From Caballeronia sp. LZ062 (GTDB lineage Bacteria; Pseudomonadota; Gammaproteobacteria; Burkholderiales; Burkholderiaceae), in the NCBI RefSeq assembly GCF_031450785.1, contig NZ_JARTWB010000001.1, positions 248,001-312,000 of the forward strand: 64,000 nucleotides of DNA, read 5' to 3'. How positions within the stretch are numbered: the first letter of the stretch is position 1; every line of letters starts with the position of its first letter. The position numbers and the translations under genes were made by a program. Below, piece by piece: positions 9,448 through 18,039 of this stretch. Under the pieces are notes generated by a model, which was not told the origin of the DNA, searched no databases, and saw nothing but the letters and a program-made list of their open reading frames with translations.

Positions 9448-11474
9448 GCATCACGGGAACGCCGGGCGCCATGCTCGCGCGCTTCCTGTGCGCTTTCATA
9501 GATATATGGTGCGACGCCCCGGCGCTTGAGCGCGTCGCCGAGTTTCATGCGCAGGAAGCTGCTCGTCGTATAACGCGTAACGCCGTCATAAAACTCGCTT
9601 ACTAGCCGGCTCACCATTTCCGAATAGGCGTCGAGCATGCTCGGGCGGATGGAGAAATTGTCGTAGTTGACAATGGCATGTGGCTTGACGCTTACCCCTG
9701 CGAGCTGCTTTTCGACTTCGAGGCGAATTGCTTCCACGTCGTGCAGGCTTGCCACCTCGTGCCCTTCGAAGTTGATGAAGAAGAGCTTCTTCTCCGCGTC
9801 GTAGCTGAACCGTTCGGACAGATCGAGGCCCAGCAACTGATTACGCAAACCCATCGGGGCATCGCGAAAAATGCGCTCATCCATTAGGCGTGGCACAGAA
9901 GGTATCACCGGTCTGAAGTCCATCTGCGCCACGATATCCCGCTCCACGTCGATGCCCGGCGCGACTTCCTTCAACACCAGCCCTTCACTCGTCAACTCGA
10001 ACACGCAACGCTCGGTGATATAAAGCACCGTCTGGCCACGCTCCACGGCATAACGGCCGCTGAACGTGCGATGCTCGACGGCATCGACGAACTTGCGGCA
10101 ATTGCCCTCGCGACGTATCGCGAGCTTGCCGTCTTCAATGACGATGTCCAGTTTGCCTGCATTGAACGTACCGACGAAAACGACCTTCTTGGCGGACTGA
10201 CTTATATTGATGAATCCGCCAGCGCCCGCCAGCTTGGGACCGAATTTGCTGACGTTGAGACTGCCTTCGCGGTCCGCCTGTGCAAGTCCAAGGAAAGCGA
10301 TATCGAGTCCCCCACCGTCGTAGAAGTCGAACTGATATGGCTGATCGATGATCGCTTGCGTATTGGTCGCAGCGCCGAAGTTGAGGCCGCCGGCCGGGAT
10401 TCCGCCAATGACGCCCGGTTCGGTCGTCATGGTGAAGAGGTCGATCACCTGTTCTTCATTCGCCACGCTCGCAATGCCTTCCGGCATGCCGATGCCGAGG
10501 TTGACCACGCTATTGGCCATCAATTCGAACGCGGCGCGACGCGCAATCACCTTGCGTTCGTTGAGCGGCATCGGTGACAGGGAACTCGCGGCGACACGCA
10601 GTTCGCTGGAGAACGCCGCGCTGTATTGTTCGCCGAAGGTCTGCCAGTGGTTCTCCGGGCGAGCCACCACGACACAATCCACCATGACGCCCGGCACCTT
10701 GACTTGTCGCGCGTTGAGCGTATTGGATTCGGCCAGCCGTTCGACTTGTGCGATGACGATCCCGCCCGAGTTGCGTGCCGCCATTGCAATGGAGAGTGCT
10801 TCCAACGTCAGCGCTTCCTTCTCCATCGTGATGTTGCCGTTAAGATCCGCCGTCGTGCCGCGCACGATTGCGACGTCGATGGGAAAGGCCTTGTAGTAGA
10901 GGTAGTCGGTGCCGTCAATCGGCATGAGACGCACGATATCCTCGGTCGTGCGTGCATTGAGCTTTCCGCCTCCATTGCGCGGATCCACGAAAGTGCCGAG
11001 TCCGACGGTCGATAACTGCCCCGGACGATGCGCCGCGATGTCGCGAAAGAGTTGTGAAATGACGCCTTGCGGCAGGTTGTACGCTTCGATGCGGTTTTCG
11101 ATAGCAAGCTTCTGCAAGCCGGGCACGAGCCCCCAATGACCGCCAATGACCCGCTTGACGAGCCCTTCATGCGCGAAATGATTTAGCCCTTTGCCTTTGC
11201 CGTCGCCTTGACCGGCCGCATACACAATGGTCAGATCTCTAATCGGCTCATGACCGTCCGCGTGTTCTGCCTCTTTTCCTTCCAGGAAGCGGGACTCGAG
11301 TGCAATTGCCACTTCTTCCGCAAAGCCGACGCCCACAAAGCCGCTCGTTGCAATGGTGTCTCCCGAGCGAATCAGGCGCACCGCCTCGCGCGCCGATACG
11401 ATCTTTCCACGCTCGACGAGTCGTGCCGACGTCGAAAACGGAGGGTGACGAGGCGGTGCGCTGCTGGCGTTCAT
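9444..11474 (-). CDS. Acetate/propionate-type CoA-transferase, fused alpha-beta form
   Basis: 676 residues from ATG 11474, preceded by AAGGAGA. Both halves of a class I CoA-transferase are in one chain: [20 protein letters not shown] start (about 36-51) for the first half and NLGIGMPEG (325-333) for the second. The catalytic Glu lies in [11 protein letters not shown] at Glu352, which forms the glutamyl-CoA intermediate in this family. It moves CoA between short-chain acyl-CoAs and acids such as acetate, propionate or 3-keto acids. The chain is longer than the usual 520-550 residues by a C-terminal extension common in Burkholderia homologues. No partner gene is adjacent. Confidence 0.88.
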   Translation of the reverse strand: MNASSAPPRHPPFSTSARLVERGKIVSAREAVRLIRSGDTIATSGFVGVGFAEEVAIALESRFLEGKEAEHADGHEPIRDLTIVYAAGQGDGKGKGLNHFAHEGLVKRVIGGHWGLVPGLQKLAIENRIEAYNLPQGVISQLFRDIAAHRPGQLSTVGLGTFVDPRNGGGKLNARTTEDIVRLMPIDGTDYLYYKAFPIDVAIVRGTTADLNGNITMEKEALTLEALSIAMAARNSGGIVIAQVERLAESNTLNARQVKVPGVMVDCVVVARPENHWQTFGEQYSAAFSSELRVAASSLSPMPLNERKVIARRAAFELMANSVVNLGIGMPEGIASVANEEQVIDLFTMTTEPGVIGGIPAGGLNFGAATNTQAIIDQPYQFDFYDGGGLDIAFLGLAQADREGSLNVSKFGPKLAGAGGFINISQSAKKVVFVGTFNAGKLDIVIEDGKLAIRREGNCRKFVDAVEHRTFSGRYAVERGQTVLYITERCVFELTSEGLVLKEVAPGIDVERDIVAQMDFRPVIPSVPRLMDERIFRDAPMGLRNQLLGLDLSERFSYDAEKKLFFINFEGHEVASLHDVEAIRLEVEKQLAGVSVKPHAIVNYDNFSIRPSMLDAYSEMVSRLVSEFYDGVTRYTTSSFLRMKLGDALKRRGVAPYIYESAQEAREHGARRSRDA

Positions 11475-11587
11475 GGCGTCTCCTTGTTCATTTCGGGCAA
11501 GGTAACACCAAACGCGCAGAGCGGGAAATGTGCGTCGCATCGCGCATCGCGCATTATCGTCAGCAGATAAGACGCGCCCTTATCGAA

Positions 11588-12307
11588 TCAGCGGGGAGCC
11601 CCCGCTTCGATCGCCTGTATGAATTGGTTCAGCACTGCGCCCGACGCATCGGTCACGGCCCAGAAGGTCATGCCATCTTCGTTCCAGCGAGCAAGCGCAT
11701 AGCCGTCATCGGAGCGCGTCACGATAGCTTTGGCGGCCTTTTGCGCGACTGCGGACGGTTTATCGGGGAACACGTAGACGTCGATCGGATGCTTGAGATA
11801 GCGATACACGACGACCGCCACCGGGCGATGCCCGATGTAATCGAGCCTTCCGCCGACGAGTGCGAAGCCCGGCCCCGCTGGGTCGATGACTGGCGGCGCA
11901 TAGTCGATGCGACCGTTGAACCACGGCTTGACGGTGTGTTTATCGCTGGATAAAACGTCGATCGGTCGATCGGACATCAACGCCCGAACATGGCTCGACA
12001 CGATCTCCTGGGCGATTGGCGAATCGGGCGGCATGCGAGCCGCAGTCTGCACCCAAAGCACCGCGCCAAGCACAATCGCCGATAGTGTCGCGCCCGCGAA
12101 TGCTCCGCCGAAGAACGGCCACGGCACGGAGAAAGGCGAGCGCCATGTGTTCCGCGCGATATGCGATTGTGCTTCTCGACGATGTTCGCGCGCCGCTTCT
12201 TCGCGCACGCGTGCCAGCACCTGCGCACGCAGATGCACCGGTGCGCGATGATTGAGCGAGCCATCGGTCAGCCTCGTTTCCAGCGAGGCGGTATCGTTAT
12301 CGTCCAT
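11588..12307 (-). CDS. Putative membrane anti-sigma factor
   Basis: 239 residues from ATG 12307. The start overlaps the end of the sigma-factor gene by 11 bp, a sign of translational coupling. Residues 1-45 are a charged cytoplasmic part, about 62-86 form one membrane span, and the rest (about 150 residues) is outside the membrane. The N-terminal part lacks the His-x3-Cys-x2-Cys zinc motif, so it is not a ZAS-type anti-sigma. Its role is inferred mostly from position and topology: it would hold the ECF sigma factor until an envelope signal arrives. Confidence 0.7.
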   Translation of the reverse strand: MDDNDTASLETRLTDGSLNHRAPVHLRAQVLARVREEAAREHRREAQSHIARNTWRSPFSVPWPFFGGAFAGATLSAIVLGAVLWVQTAARMPPDSPIAQEIVSSHVRALMSDRPIDVLSSDKHTVKPWFNGRIDYAPPVIDPAGPGFALVGGRLDYIGHRPVAVVVYRYLKHPIDVYVFPDKPSAVAQKAAKAIVTRSDDGYALARWNEDGMTFWAVTDASGAVLNQFIQAIEAGAPR

Positions 12308-12932
12308 TGCCCGATTCCTCAGAATGACCCGGCTCGGCCTTGCGAACGAGTCGCACGCTCGGCCTTTCGCCTTGTGCGGCGCGTACCGCTGTCGCGAGCA
12401 TCTTGCGGCCGCGAGCAAGCCTCGACATGACCGTTCCTATCGGCACGCCCGTAATGGCCGCCACTTCCTTGTAACTCATATCTTCGAGTTCGCGCAGCAC
12501 GAGTACCTCACGAAAAACGAGCGGAAGCGCCTCCAATGCGCGATGAACGAGCTGAACTTCGTCTTTGCGCACGGCGAGTGTCTCCGGGCTCACGCCTGCA
12601 TCGTCGGACCATCCCGGCAGTGCCTGATCACCGGCGATGTCCTCATCGTAAGGCGTTGCGTCGGCTGACTGCACACGACGACGCCATTCCGTGAACCATG
12701 TGTTGCGCACGATGGCAAGAAGCCAGCCACGCGCATTAGACTCACTGCCGTCTTCAAAGCCGGAAAAGAAACGAAACGCACGCAGATAGGCTTCCTGCAC
12801 GACATCGTCCGCATCGCTCGCACTGCCGGAAAGCCAGCGCGCAAGGTTGTAGGCGGCATCGAGGTGCGGCATCACCGTCGCTTCGAAGCGCGCATGCGCA
12901 GACTCGTCTACTCTCGACCTGCTTCGCCACAT
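12297..12932 (-). CDS. ECF-type RNA polymerase sigma factor (RpoE-like)
   Basis: 211 residues from ATG 12932, preceded by AGGGAGA; an upstream ATG at 12968 is in frame but has a weaker site. Region 2 is seen as ARWLSGSASDADDVVQEAYLRA and the aromatic-rich RGWLLAIVRNTWF. Region 4 carries the helix-turn-helix MSYKEVAAITGVPIGTV followed by SRLARGRKML. It directs polymerase to a small regulon, probably its own operon and the divergent metallophosphoesterase-cupredoxin pair at 13133. The inducing signal is not visible. Confidence 0.9.
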   Translation of the reverse strand: MWRSRSRVDESAHARFEATVMPHLDAAYNLARWLSGSASDADDVVQEAYLRAFRFFSGFEDGSESNARGWLLAIVRNTWFTEWRRRVQSADATPYDEDIAGDQALPGWSDDAGVSPETLAVRKDEVQLVHRALEALPLVFREVLVLRELEDMSYKEVAAITGVPIGTVMSRLARGRKMLATAVRAAQGERPSVRLVRKAEPGHSEESGNGR

Positions 12933-13132
12933 GGCGCCGATCTCCCTGAGCGAACCGACTTCGGACATGTATCGCTGCGCGCAATCACGCGCGCCCACGG
13001 TTCCATTACTGTGCTCTTTGCCGATTTATTCCTTGGCAGCGCGAGCGCGATTGAAAAAAACATTGTCGGGAATATTGGAAGCGCTGCGCGGGTTCGATGG
13101 ACGCTGGATACGTCACTTCCCGAGGAGCCGCC

Positions 13133-14113
13133 ATGCATACCGAACTCAACCCTTCCGCACCCACTCAAGAACTCGACGATCACGGCAAGCGCCGGCGCAC
13201 GGCTTTGTCGTGCATGGCGTGGGCCGGCGCTGGCGTGCTTTGGACGATCAGCGGCGGCGTACCGCGCTCGCAGCTGATTTCGTCGGTGCAGGCCGCCGAA
13301 ACGACGCACTCTTTCAGCTTCGTGCAAATCAGCGATAGCCATATCGGATTCAACAAAGACCCGAATACCGAGCCGACAGGCACGCTTCAGGAAGCCATCA
13401 GTCATGTCCGCACCATGCCGCAACGTCCTGCATTCATGATCCACACCGGTGATATCACGCATCTCTCGAAGCCGGCCCAGTTCGATACGGCCACGCAGAT
13501 CATCAATGACGCGGGCATGCCGGTCCATTACGTTCCTGGCGAGCATGACGTGCTGGTCGAGAATGGAGATTCATTCTTCTCGCGCTTCGCGGACCAGTAT
13601 GGAAGCGGCGGCGCGCGTCATTGGTACAGCTTCGACGAAGGCGGTGTTCATTTCATCGGTCTGACGAATGTCATTGACCTCAAGGGCGGCGGCCTCGGCT
13701 TTCTCGGCGACGCACAACTCGCCTGGCTGAAGCAAGATCTGCAAGCGAGAACGAGCAGCACGCCGATTGTCGTCTTCGCGCATATTCCGCTTTGGGCCTT
13801 ATATCCGCAATGGGGCTGGGGCACCGACGACAGCGCGCAGGCGCTTACGCTCTTGCGGCGCTTCGGTTCGGTGACAGTGTTGAATGGCCACGTGCATCAG
13901 GTCGCGCAAAAAGTGGAAGGCGACATGCGGTTCTATTCCGCCATGTCCACCGCGTTTCCTCAACCCGCGCCCGGCGCGGCGGCAGGCCCCGGCCCGATGA
14001 AAGTCGGCGCTGACCAACTGCGTTCAATGCTCGGACTACGAGCCGTCACACACGTTGCGGGGCGCGAGCAGTTGGCTATCGTCGATACTTCCCTTGCAGG
14101 AGCGCGGGCATGA
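13133..14113 (+). CDS. Exported calcineurin-like metallophosphoesterase
   Basis: 326 residues from ATG 13133, with GAGGAG just before. A twin-arginine-like stretch (KRRRTAL) and a hydrophobic run (about 27-45) precede the enzyme, so it is probably exported. Metal motifs appear in order: SDSHIG, HTGDITH, PGEHD, AHIPL and GHVHQ. The usual Gly-Asn-His-Asp box is Gly-Glu-His-Asp here, so the Asn that normally binds the metal and stabilises phosphate is replaced. It is translationally coupled to the cupredoxin gene by an ATGA overlap and divergent from the sigma/anti-sigma pair. The substrate is unknown. Confidence 0.85.
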   Translation: MHTELNPSAPTQELDDHGKRRRTALSCMAWAGAGVLWTISGGVPRSQLISSVQAAETTHSFSFVQISDSHIGFNKDPNTEPTGTLQEAISHVRTMPQRPAFMIHTGDITHLSKPAQFDTATQIINDAGMPVHYVPGEHDVLVENGDSFFSRFADQYGSGGARHWYSFDEGGVHFIGLTNVIDLKGGGLGFLGDAQLAWLKQDLQARTSSTPIVVFAHIPLWALYPQWGWGTDDSAQALTLLRRFGSVTVLNGHVHQVAQKVEGDMRFYSAMSTAFPQPAPGAAAGPGPMKVGADQLRSMLGLRAVTHVAGREQLAIVDTSLAGARA

Positions 14114-14481
14114 ATGCATCCTTCATCGGGCGCTGCGCGCGTCGGCTAGCGGTGGCCATGGTCGTCAAAGCACTCTTTGGCATGATGCCGTCCGCCTGCG
14201 CGGAAGAGCCCGCTCAACAAGTCGCAGCAGTGGCAACGCCCACCATCACCATCGATAATTTCGCGTTTAGCCAGCCTACGCTCACGGTCCCCGCCGGAAC
14301 GAAGGTGACCTGGACCAATCGCGACGACATGTTGCACACCGTCGTCGATGAGGCGAAGTCGTTCAAGTCGGACCCGCTCGATAGCGGCGACAGCTTCTCG
14401 CATGTATTCGATCAGCCGGGGACGTACAAATACTTTTGTTCGTTGCATCCGCACATGACGGGGATCATCGTCGTGCGGTAA
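14110..14481 (+). CDS. Periplasmic cupredoxin (amicyanin/plastocyanin-like)
   Basis: 123 residues; the ATG at 14110 overlaps the previous stop as ATGA. A signal peptide ends near residue 31. The mature domain has type 1 copper ligands in the right order: His76, then Cys110, His113 and Met116 (CSLHPHM). The Cys-x2-His-x2-Met spacing matches amicyanin-like short-loop cupredoxins. It would carry electrons or copper in the periplasm. Its coupling to the metallophosphoesterase and the divergent ECF pair suggests induction by envelope or redox stress, which is inference. Confidence 0.88.
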   Translation: MNASFIGRCARRLAVAMVVKALFGMMPSACAEEPAQQVAAVATPTITIDNFAFSQPTLTVPAGTKVTWTNRDDMLHTVVDEAKSFKSDPLDSGDSFSHVFDQPGTYKYFCSLHPHMTGIIVVR

Positions 14482-14505
14482 AGGCTTGCGTCTGGAGGCG
14501 CACGC

Positions 14506-15609
14506 TCAGCCTTGCGCCTTCGCTATCGCGTCCAGATTGCCTTCGCCGAAGCCGTGGTGTCCGCGTCTTTCGACGATCTCGAAGAACATGTCGCCGGGGT
14601 TGCGCTCGAGAAACGTTTGCAGAAAGAGTTGCGGCGTGCCGTCCGGCAGTATTTCGCCATCCACGAGGATGCCGCGCGTCCGCAGCTGCTCGATATCGAG
14701 GCCATGGCCAGGCAACCGGGCGTCGATCTCGTCGTAATAGCGCGTCGGCGGCATGAGAAAGCGCACCCCGCGCGCGCGGAGGGCATCGACGGACGCAAGG
14801 ATATCCGCTGACGCAAGCGCGATATGCTGCACGCCCTCGCCTTCATGGTCCGGTAAATATTGCTGCATGAGGTCCGTGCGATACGCGCCCTCTTCATACA
14901 CGGGAATGCGGATCGAGCCGCATGGCGAGACGGTGACAGCCGAATCTTGCGACACATGCCAGTCCGGATGGACTTCGTGAATCTCTTCGAAATGCAGCAC
15001 TTCACGGTAGAAATCCAGCCACTCTTTGATACGGCCTGCGCCGACCGTTTGCGTGAAGTGATCTACTTCGAGCAGTCCCGTGCCGCCGAGCCCTGCGCTC
15101 ACATGTTCCAGCGGCCGAAAGTCAATGTCGTAAATGGACGCTTCGCCGCTATTTTTTCCCGGCCAGTGATCGACGAAATAGATATGCGAATCGCCGATGC
15201 CCTGAATGGCGGGAATCGCGAGTTCATTGGGGCCTATCTTCTCTCCCTCGAAATCCCACGCGCCGTAATCGACTGCGCGCTCGTGCGCGATCTGCGCATC
15301 CAGCACGCGAATGCCGATGGCCGCGATCCCGACTCCATGCGTCTGCGCGAACCGCGTCGCGAACGAATCCGGCTCGGCGTTGAGGAGGAAGTTCATGCTG
15401 CCCTGGCGATAAAGCGTCACTGCCTTGCTGACATGTTGCGCCGCAGGCACGAAACCGAGCCGCCCGAAGAGATCGGCAAGCCCTTGCGGGTCGGGACTCG
15501 AAAACTCCACGAATTCCAGGCCGGCAATGCCGAGCGGGTTGCGCCCCGCGTCCGCGTCTTGGATCGAGCGGGCGGCCGAAGAAAGGTCAGCGGATTGCGG
15601 CTGGGTCAT
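14506..15609 (-). CDS. hppD: 4-hydroxyphenylpyruvate dioxygenase
   Basis: 367 residues from ATG 15609, with GAGGT upstream. Two glyoxalase-fold halves are present. The Fe(II) ligands are His184 (VDHFTQ), His262 (VQHIAL) and Glu344 (FFEIVERRG), all in the family positions. It converts 4-hydroxyphenylpyruvate to homogentisate with O2 in tyrosine and phenylalanine breakdown. The length is that of bacterial HPPDs. No homogentisate dioxygenase gene is adjacent, so the rest of the pathway is elsewhere. It converges on the cupredoxin gene. Confidence 0.95.
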   Translation of the reverse strand: MTQPQSADLSSAARSIQDADAGRNPLGIAGLEFVEFSSPDPQGLADLFGRLGFVPAAQHVSKAVTLYRQGSMNFLLNAEPDSFATRFAQTHGVGIAAIGIRVLDAQIAHERAVDYGAWDFEGEKIGPNELAIPAIQGIGDSHIYFVDHWPGKNSGEASIYDIDFRPLEHVSAGLGGTGLLEVDHFTQTVGAGRIKEWLDFYREVLHFEEIHEVHPDWHVSQDSAVTVSPCGSIRIPVYEEGAYRTDLMQQYLPDHEGEGVQHIALASADILASVDALRARGVRFLMPPTRYYDEIDARLPGHGLDIEQLRTRGILVDGEILPDGTPQLFLQTFLERNPGDMFFEIVERRGHHGFGEGNLDAIAKAQG

Positions 15610-15752
15610 CGGCAATACCTCGAAATGTACGAGTTGGTTCACGGACGCAGAAAGTACCATGAGTGCCGCATCGTACGCCACCGGCGCAGCGGCGCTTGCC
15701 GCTAGAGTAGCGGCAGCCTGTCGCCCGTGTCAAAGTGGCCGCCTCACACGGC

Positions 15753-16001
15753 TCAAGCGGCGAGCCTGGCCGCGTTCATCGACAAACCCCTCGCCTGGGG
15801 CGGAAATACGTTCCACGTGCCGTCGTAGTGGCGAAAGAAAATGATGCCGATCAACTCGCCCCCGTGCCAAGCCTCGACACGCACGTACCGCATACCGGTG
15901 ATGCGAGAACGGCTCAGTTGCGCAACGCGCGCTGGATGCGTCACAGTGGGTGCGAGCCATTTGTCGACGGCGCTGTGCAGTGAGTTTGCGGGAGTTTGCA
16001 T
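15753..16001 (-). CDS. Small hypothetical protein, 82 aa
   Basis: 82 residues from ATG 16001 with AAGGAGA upstream. It lies 11 bp after the LRAT-domain gene, so the two are probably one operon. The sequence is basic in its first half and has an aromatic stretch (GIIFFRHYDGTWNVFPP) in the second. No signal peptide or known domain is visible. Confidence 0.65.
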   Translation of the reverse strand: MQTPANSLHSAVDKWLAPTVTHPARVAQLSRSRITGMRYVRVEAWHGGELIGIIFFRHYDGTWNVFPPQARGLSMNAARLAA

Positions 16002-16012
16002 GATGGTCTCCT

Positions 16013-16543
16013 TCAGATTGCGAGCGCGGCGCCCTTCCGGCTGTAGCCGATGAGCGCATTGGCGCGACGGCCACGTTGTGCAGCGATATAGGCCCGCACG
16101 AGCCCTCTTATCGCCTGAATAGCAACGCGAGGATGAGCGACACACGCGCGCACCTGCGTGCTGCGAGCCTCGCCGAAAAGGCACCAGGAGACGAAGTGCT
16201 CGCAGTTATTGGTCAAGAGTCGATAGCGATCTTCGCCGAGGCGGCTGCGCGCCCGACGCACCGCTTCAATGCCCGTGAAGATCGCCCCTGCGTGTTGCCG
16301 GACAATCAGGTCATAGCCGTCTGCGAACTGCGCGATACTGACTTCTTCGACCGGGCCGCGATGCAACGACTTGGCAAAGCCCGCATAGTGAATGACCGTG
16401 CCGTTGCCCGCATAGATTCCATGGTGCTCATAACCGCAGCGACGCGTAATCAGTTCGCTGCCGGGAGGCGGCTCGTCGTTCAATGGAGAACGACGCGCTG
16501 CCAATGGTTGAGGGCTTCTGCTCGACGCTTGCTGGCTAGACAT
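16013..16543 (-). CDS. LRAT/NlpC-P60-like (NC domain) protein
   Basis: 176 residues from ATG 16543, preceded by GGAGACA; longer in-frame starts upstream have no ribosome site. It has the LRAT pattern: a His-rich start (CGYEHHGIYAG, about 41-51), a second aromatic/His segment (VIHYAGF) and the catalytic NNCEHFVSWC. LRAT-type enzymes are permuted papain-like thiol acyltransferases or hydrolases acting on lipids. The bacterial members are mostly uncharacterised. It is cytoplasmic by sequence, with a basic C-terminal tail. It is divergent from the first Gly-Gly precursor gene, with about 390 bp between. Confidence 0.8.
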   Translation of the reverse strand: MSSQQASSRSPQPLAARRSPLNDEPPPGSELITRRCGYEHHGIYAGNGTVIHYAGFAKSLHRGPVEEVSIAQFADGYDLIVRQHAGAIFTGIEAVRRARSRLGEDRYRLLTNNCEHFVSWCLFGEARSTQVRACVAHPRVAIQAIRGLVRAYIAAQRGRRANALIGYSRKGAALAI

Positions 16544-16874
16544 GGCTGTCTCCGATTCTTTTCGTGGCTTGGCGCAATGTGTTTGTTTCGCACCCGGTTG
16601 TAAAGCCAATTGCACCTTTCTTGCCAGTTCTCGCAGAACCTTGTCCCTCGGGGCTTTAACCATCTTTGCGACGCTTTGCCTGATCGTCTCTGTCGCGGTC
16701 GAACCAACGCTTCGCATCGGGTTTCGTTGGTTCCAGAGCGTCACATTAGTGCGAAGGTATGTGTCGGTTTTCAGTGTCCTCGATGGCGCCAAGTGTTAGT
16801 GACCATCCAACTTTCAGGCGCTCACGCCCGCACGGAACCGCGCACAATCAATCGCTTGCAGGCCGCGAAGAAAT

Positions 16875-16890
16875 CGGCACGGGCCTTGCA
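16875..16890 (+). promoter_or_regulatory. Sigma-54 promoter (-24/-12) of the first Gly-Gly precursor
   Basis: CGGCACG-GGCC-TTGCA differs from the sigma-54 consensus TGGCACR-N4-TTGCW at one base, the first. The GG and GC dinucleotides are correctly spaced. It lies 41 bp upstream of ATG 16931, predicting a leader of about 30 bases. The rest of the 16544-16930 spacer holds no gene. The cluster itself encodes a sigma-54 activator at 18040. Confidence 0.8.
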
Positions 16891-16930
16891 TTACCTGCGT
16901 GCATTCTTGCCGGCTTTATTGGAGACGCAC

Positions 16931-17221
16931 ATGGCCACGCTTACGGTTACCGATCTCGTTTTCGACCGCGCACTTGATCGCAAGACAATGTCGGGCATCA
17001 TGGGTGGAGGCGGCGCGCCATGGGTGTACGGCTGGATTACGCCGTTCATCGCGGACCGACAGTCGAACTTTGGCGGCGTCGTCAACATCTATGACATCAC
17101 GAACAATTTCACGGCCGGCCAGATGATCAATCAGTTCCAGTCCGTCGACGTACGCAATTCGGGTGACGGAGCGAATCTGACGGTGACGCCGAATGCGATC
17201 TCCGCCAACCGGGCGGGCTGA
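16931..17221 (+). CDS. Gly-Gly leader export substrate 1
   Basis: 96 residues from ATG 16931 with GGAGACG before it. The first 26 residues (MATLTVTDLV..., then LDRKTMSGIMGG) share the leader of the two precursors at 28858 and 29175: a Leu-Thr-x-x-Asp-Leu start, Leu at 15, Met-Ser at 20-21 and Gly-Gly at 25-26. C39 peptidases cut after such Gly-Gly pairs, so a 70-residue mature product is predicted. It starts Gly-Gly-Ala-Pro-Trp, has no Cys, and is rich in Asn, Gly, Val and Thr, with alternating beta-type patterns near the end. It is read from the sigma-54 promoter at 16875. The function (bacteriocin, matrix or signalling protein) is unknown. Confidence 0.8.
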   Translation: MATLTVTDLVFDRALDRKTMSGIMGGGGAPWVYGWITPFIADRQSNFGGVVNIYDITNNFTAGQMINQFQSVDVRNSGDGANLTVTPNAISANRAG

Positions 17222-17257
17222 TGAGAAATACGTGAGTTTGGATCGAGGAGGCTTGGC

Positions 17258-18028
17258 GTGACCTCTGCGACTGACTTTCGCTGGACCTCTGCCGCCCGCT
17301 CGGACGTCGGCTGCGTGCGTCTGGTCAACGAAGACGCCGTGCTCAGTTCGCCCGAGCGCGGTCTCTGGGCCGTGGCGGATGGCATGGGGGGACACGCCGT
17401 AGGCGACCTCGCGAGCCGCATGGTGATCGAGGGGCTGTCCACGGTTCCCGCGATCGACGGGCTCGCAGGCGTCATCGCCGAAGCGCGCGAACGGCTGCTG
17501 CAGGTGAACGACGCACTGCGCGCGGAGGCGTCGAAACGTCAGGTGTCGCGCATAGGCAGCACGGTGGTACTGCTTGCCGCGCGAGACGGCGCGTGCGCCT
17601 ATCTTTGGGCGGGCGATAGCCGCATCTATCTATTCAGGAGCGGGCGGCTCGTGCAATTGACCCGCGATCATAGTCACGTGGAAGAGCTCAAAGCGCGTGG
17701 CCAACTGACGGCGGAAGAAGCGTTGCATCACCCGGCACAGCACTTGATCACGCGTGCGGTGGGCGCGCTCGATACACTCGAACTCGACGAAAGCAGCGTC
17801 GCACTGGCCGACGGCGATACGTTCCTGCTATGCAGCGATGGTTTATCGAACGAAGTGAGCGAAGCCGAGATCGCAAGCGAGCTTGCGCCCGGAAACTGCG
17901 AAGCAGCGGCGCAGCGGCTGCTCGAAATCGCGCTGGAGCGCGGTGGAAGGGACAATATCTCGCTCGTGGTGGCGCATGCCGAAGATGTGCTTGCATCCGA
18001 CAGAACGCAGGTGAATCCGACCATCTGA
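17258..18028 (+). CDS. PP2C-family protein phosphatase (PPM/Stp type)
   Basis: 256 residues from GTG 17258, preceded by GGAGG. Metal-binding motifs are in order: R21-x2-NED26, VADGMGG with Asp41, CSDGLSN with Asp194, and RDNISLVV with Asp232. Soluble bacterial members of this length remove phosphate from Ser/Thr, usually opposing a Hanks-type kinase. It is 36 bp after precursor 1 and so probably in the same sigma-54 transcript. The natural partner of a PP2C enzyme is an FHA protein such as the one at 24534. No Ser/Thr kinase is encoded in the window. Confidence 0.92.
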   Translation: MTSATDFRWTSAARSDVGCVRLVNEDAVLSSPERGLWAVADGMGGHAVGDLASRMVIEGLSTVPAIDGLAGVIAEARERLLQVNDALRAEASKRQVSRIGSTVVLLAARDGACAYLWAGDSRIYLFRSGRLVQLTRDHSHVEELKARGQLTAEEALHHPAQHLITRAVGALDTLELDESSVALADGDTFLLCSDGLSNEVSEAEIASELAPGNCEAAAQRLLEIALERGGRDNISLVVAHAEDVLASDRTQVNPTI

Positions 18029-18039
18029 GCAACGATATC

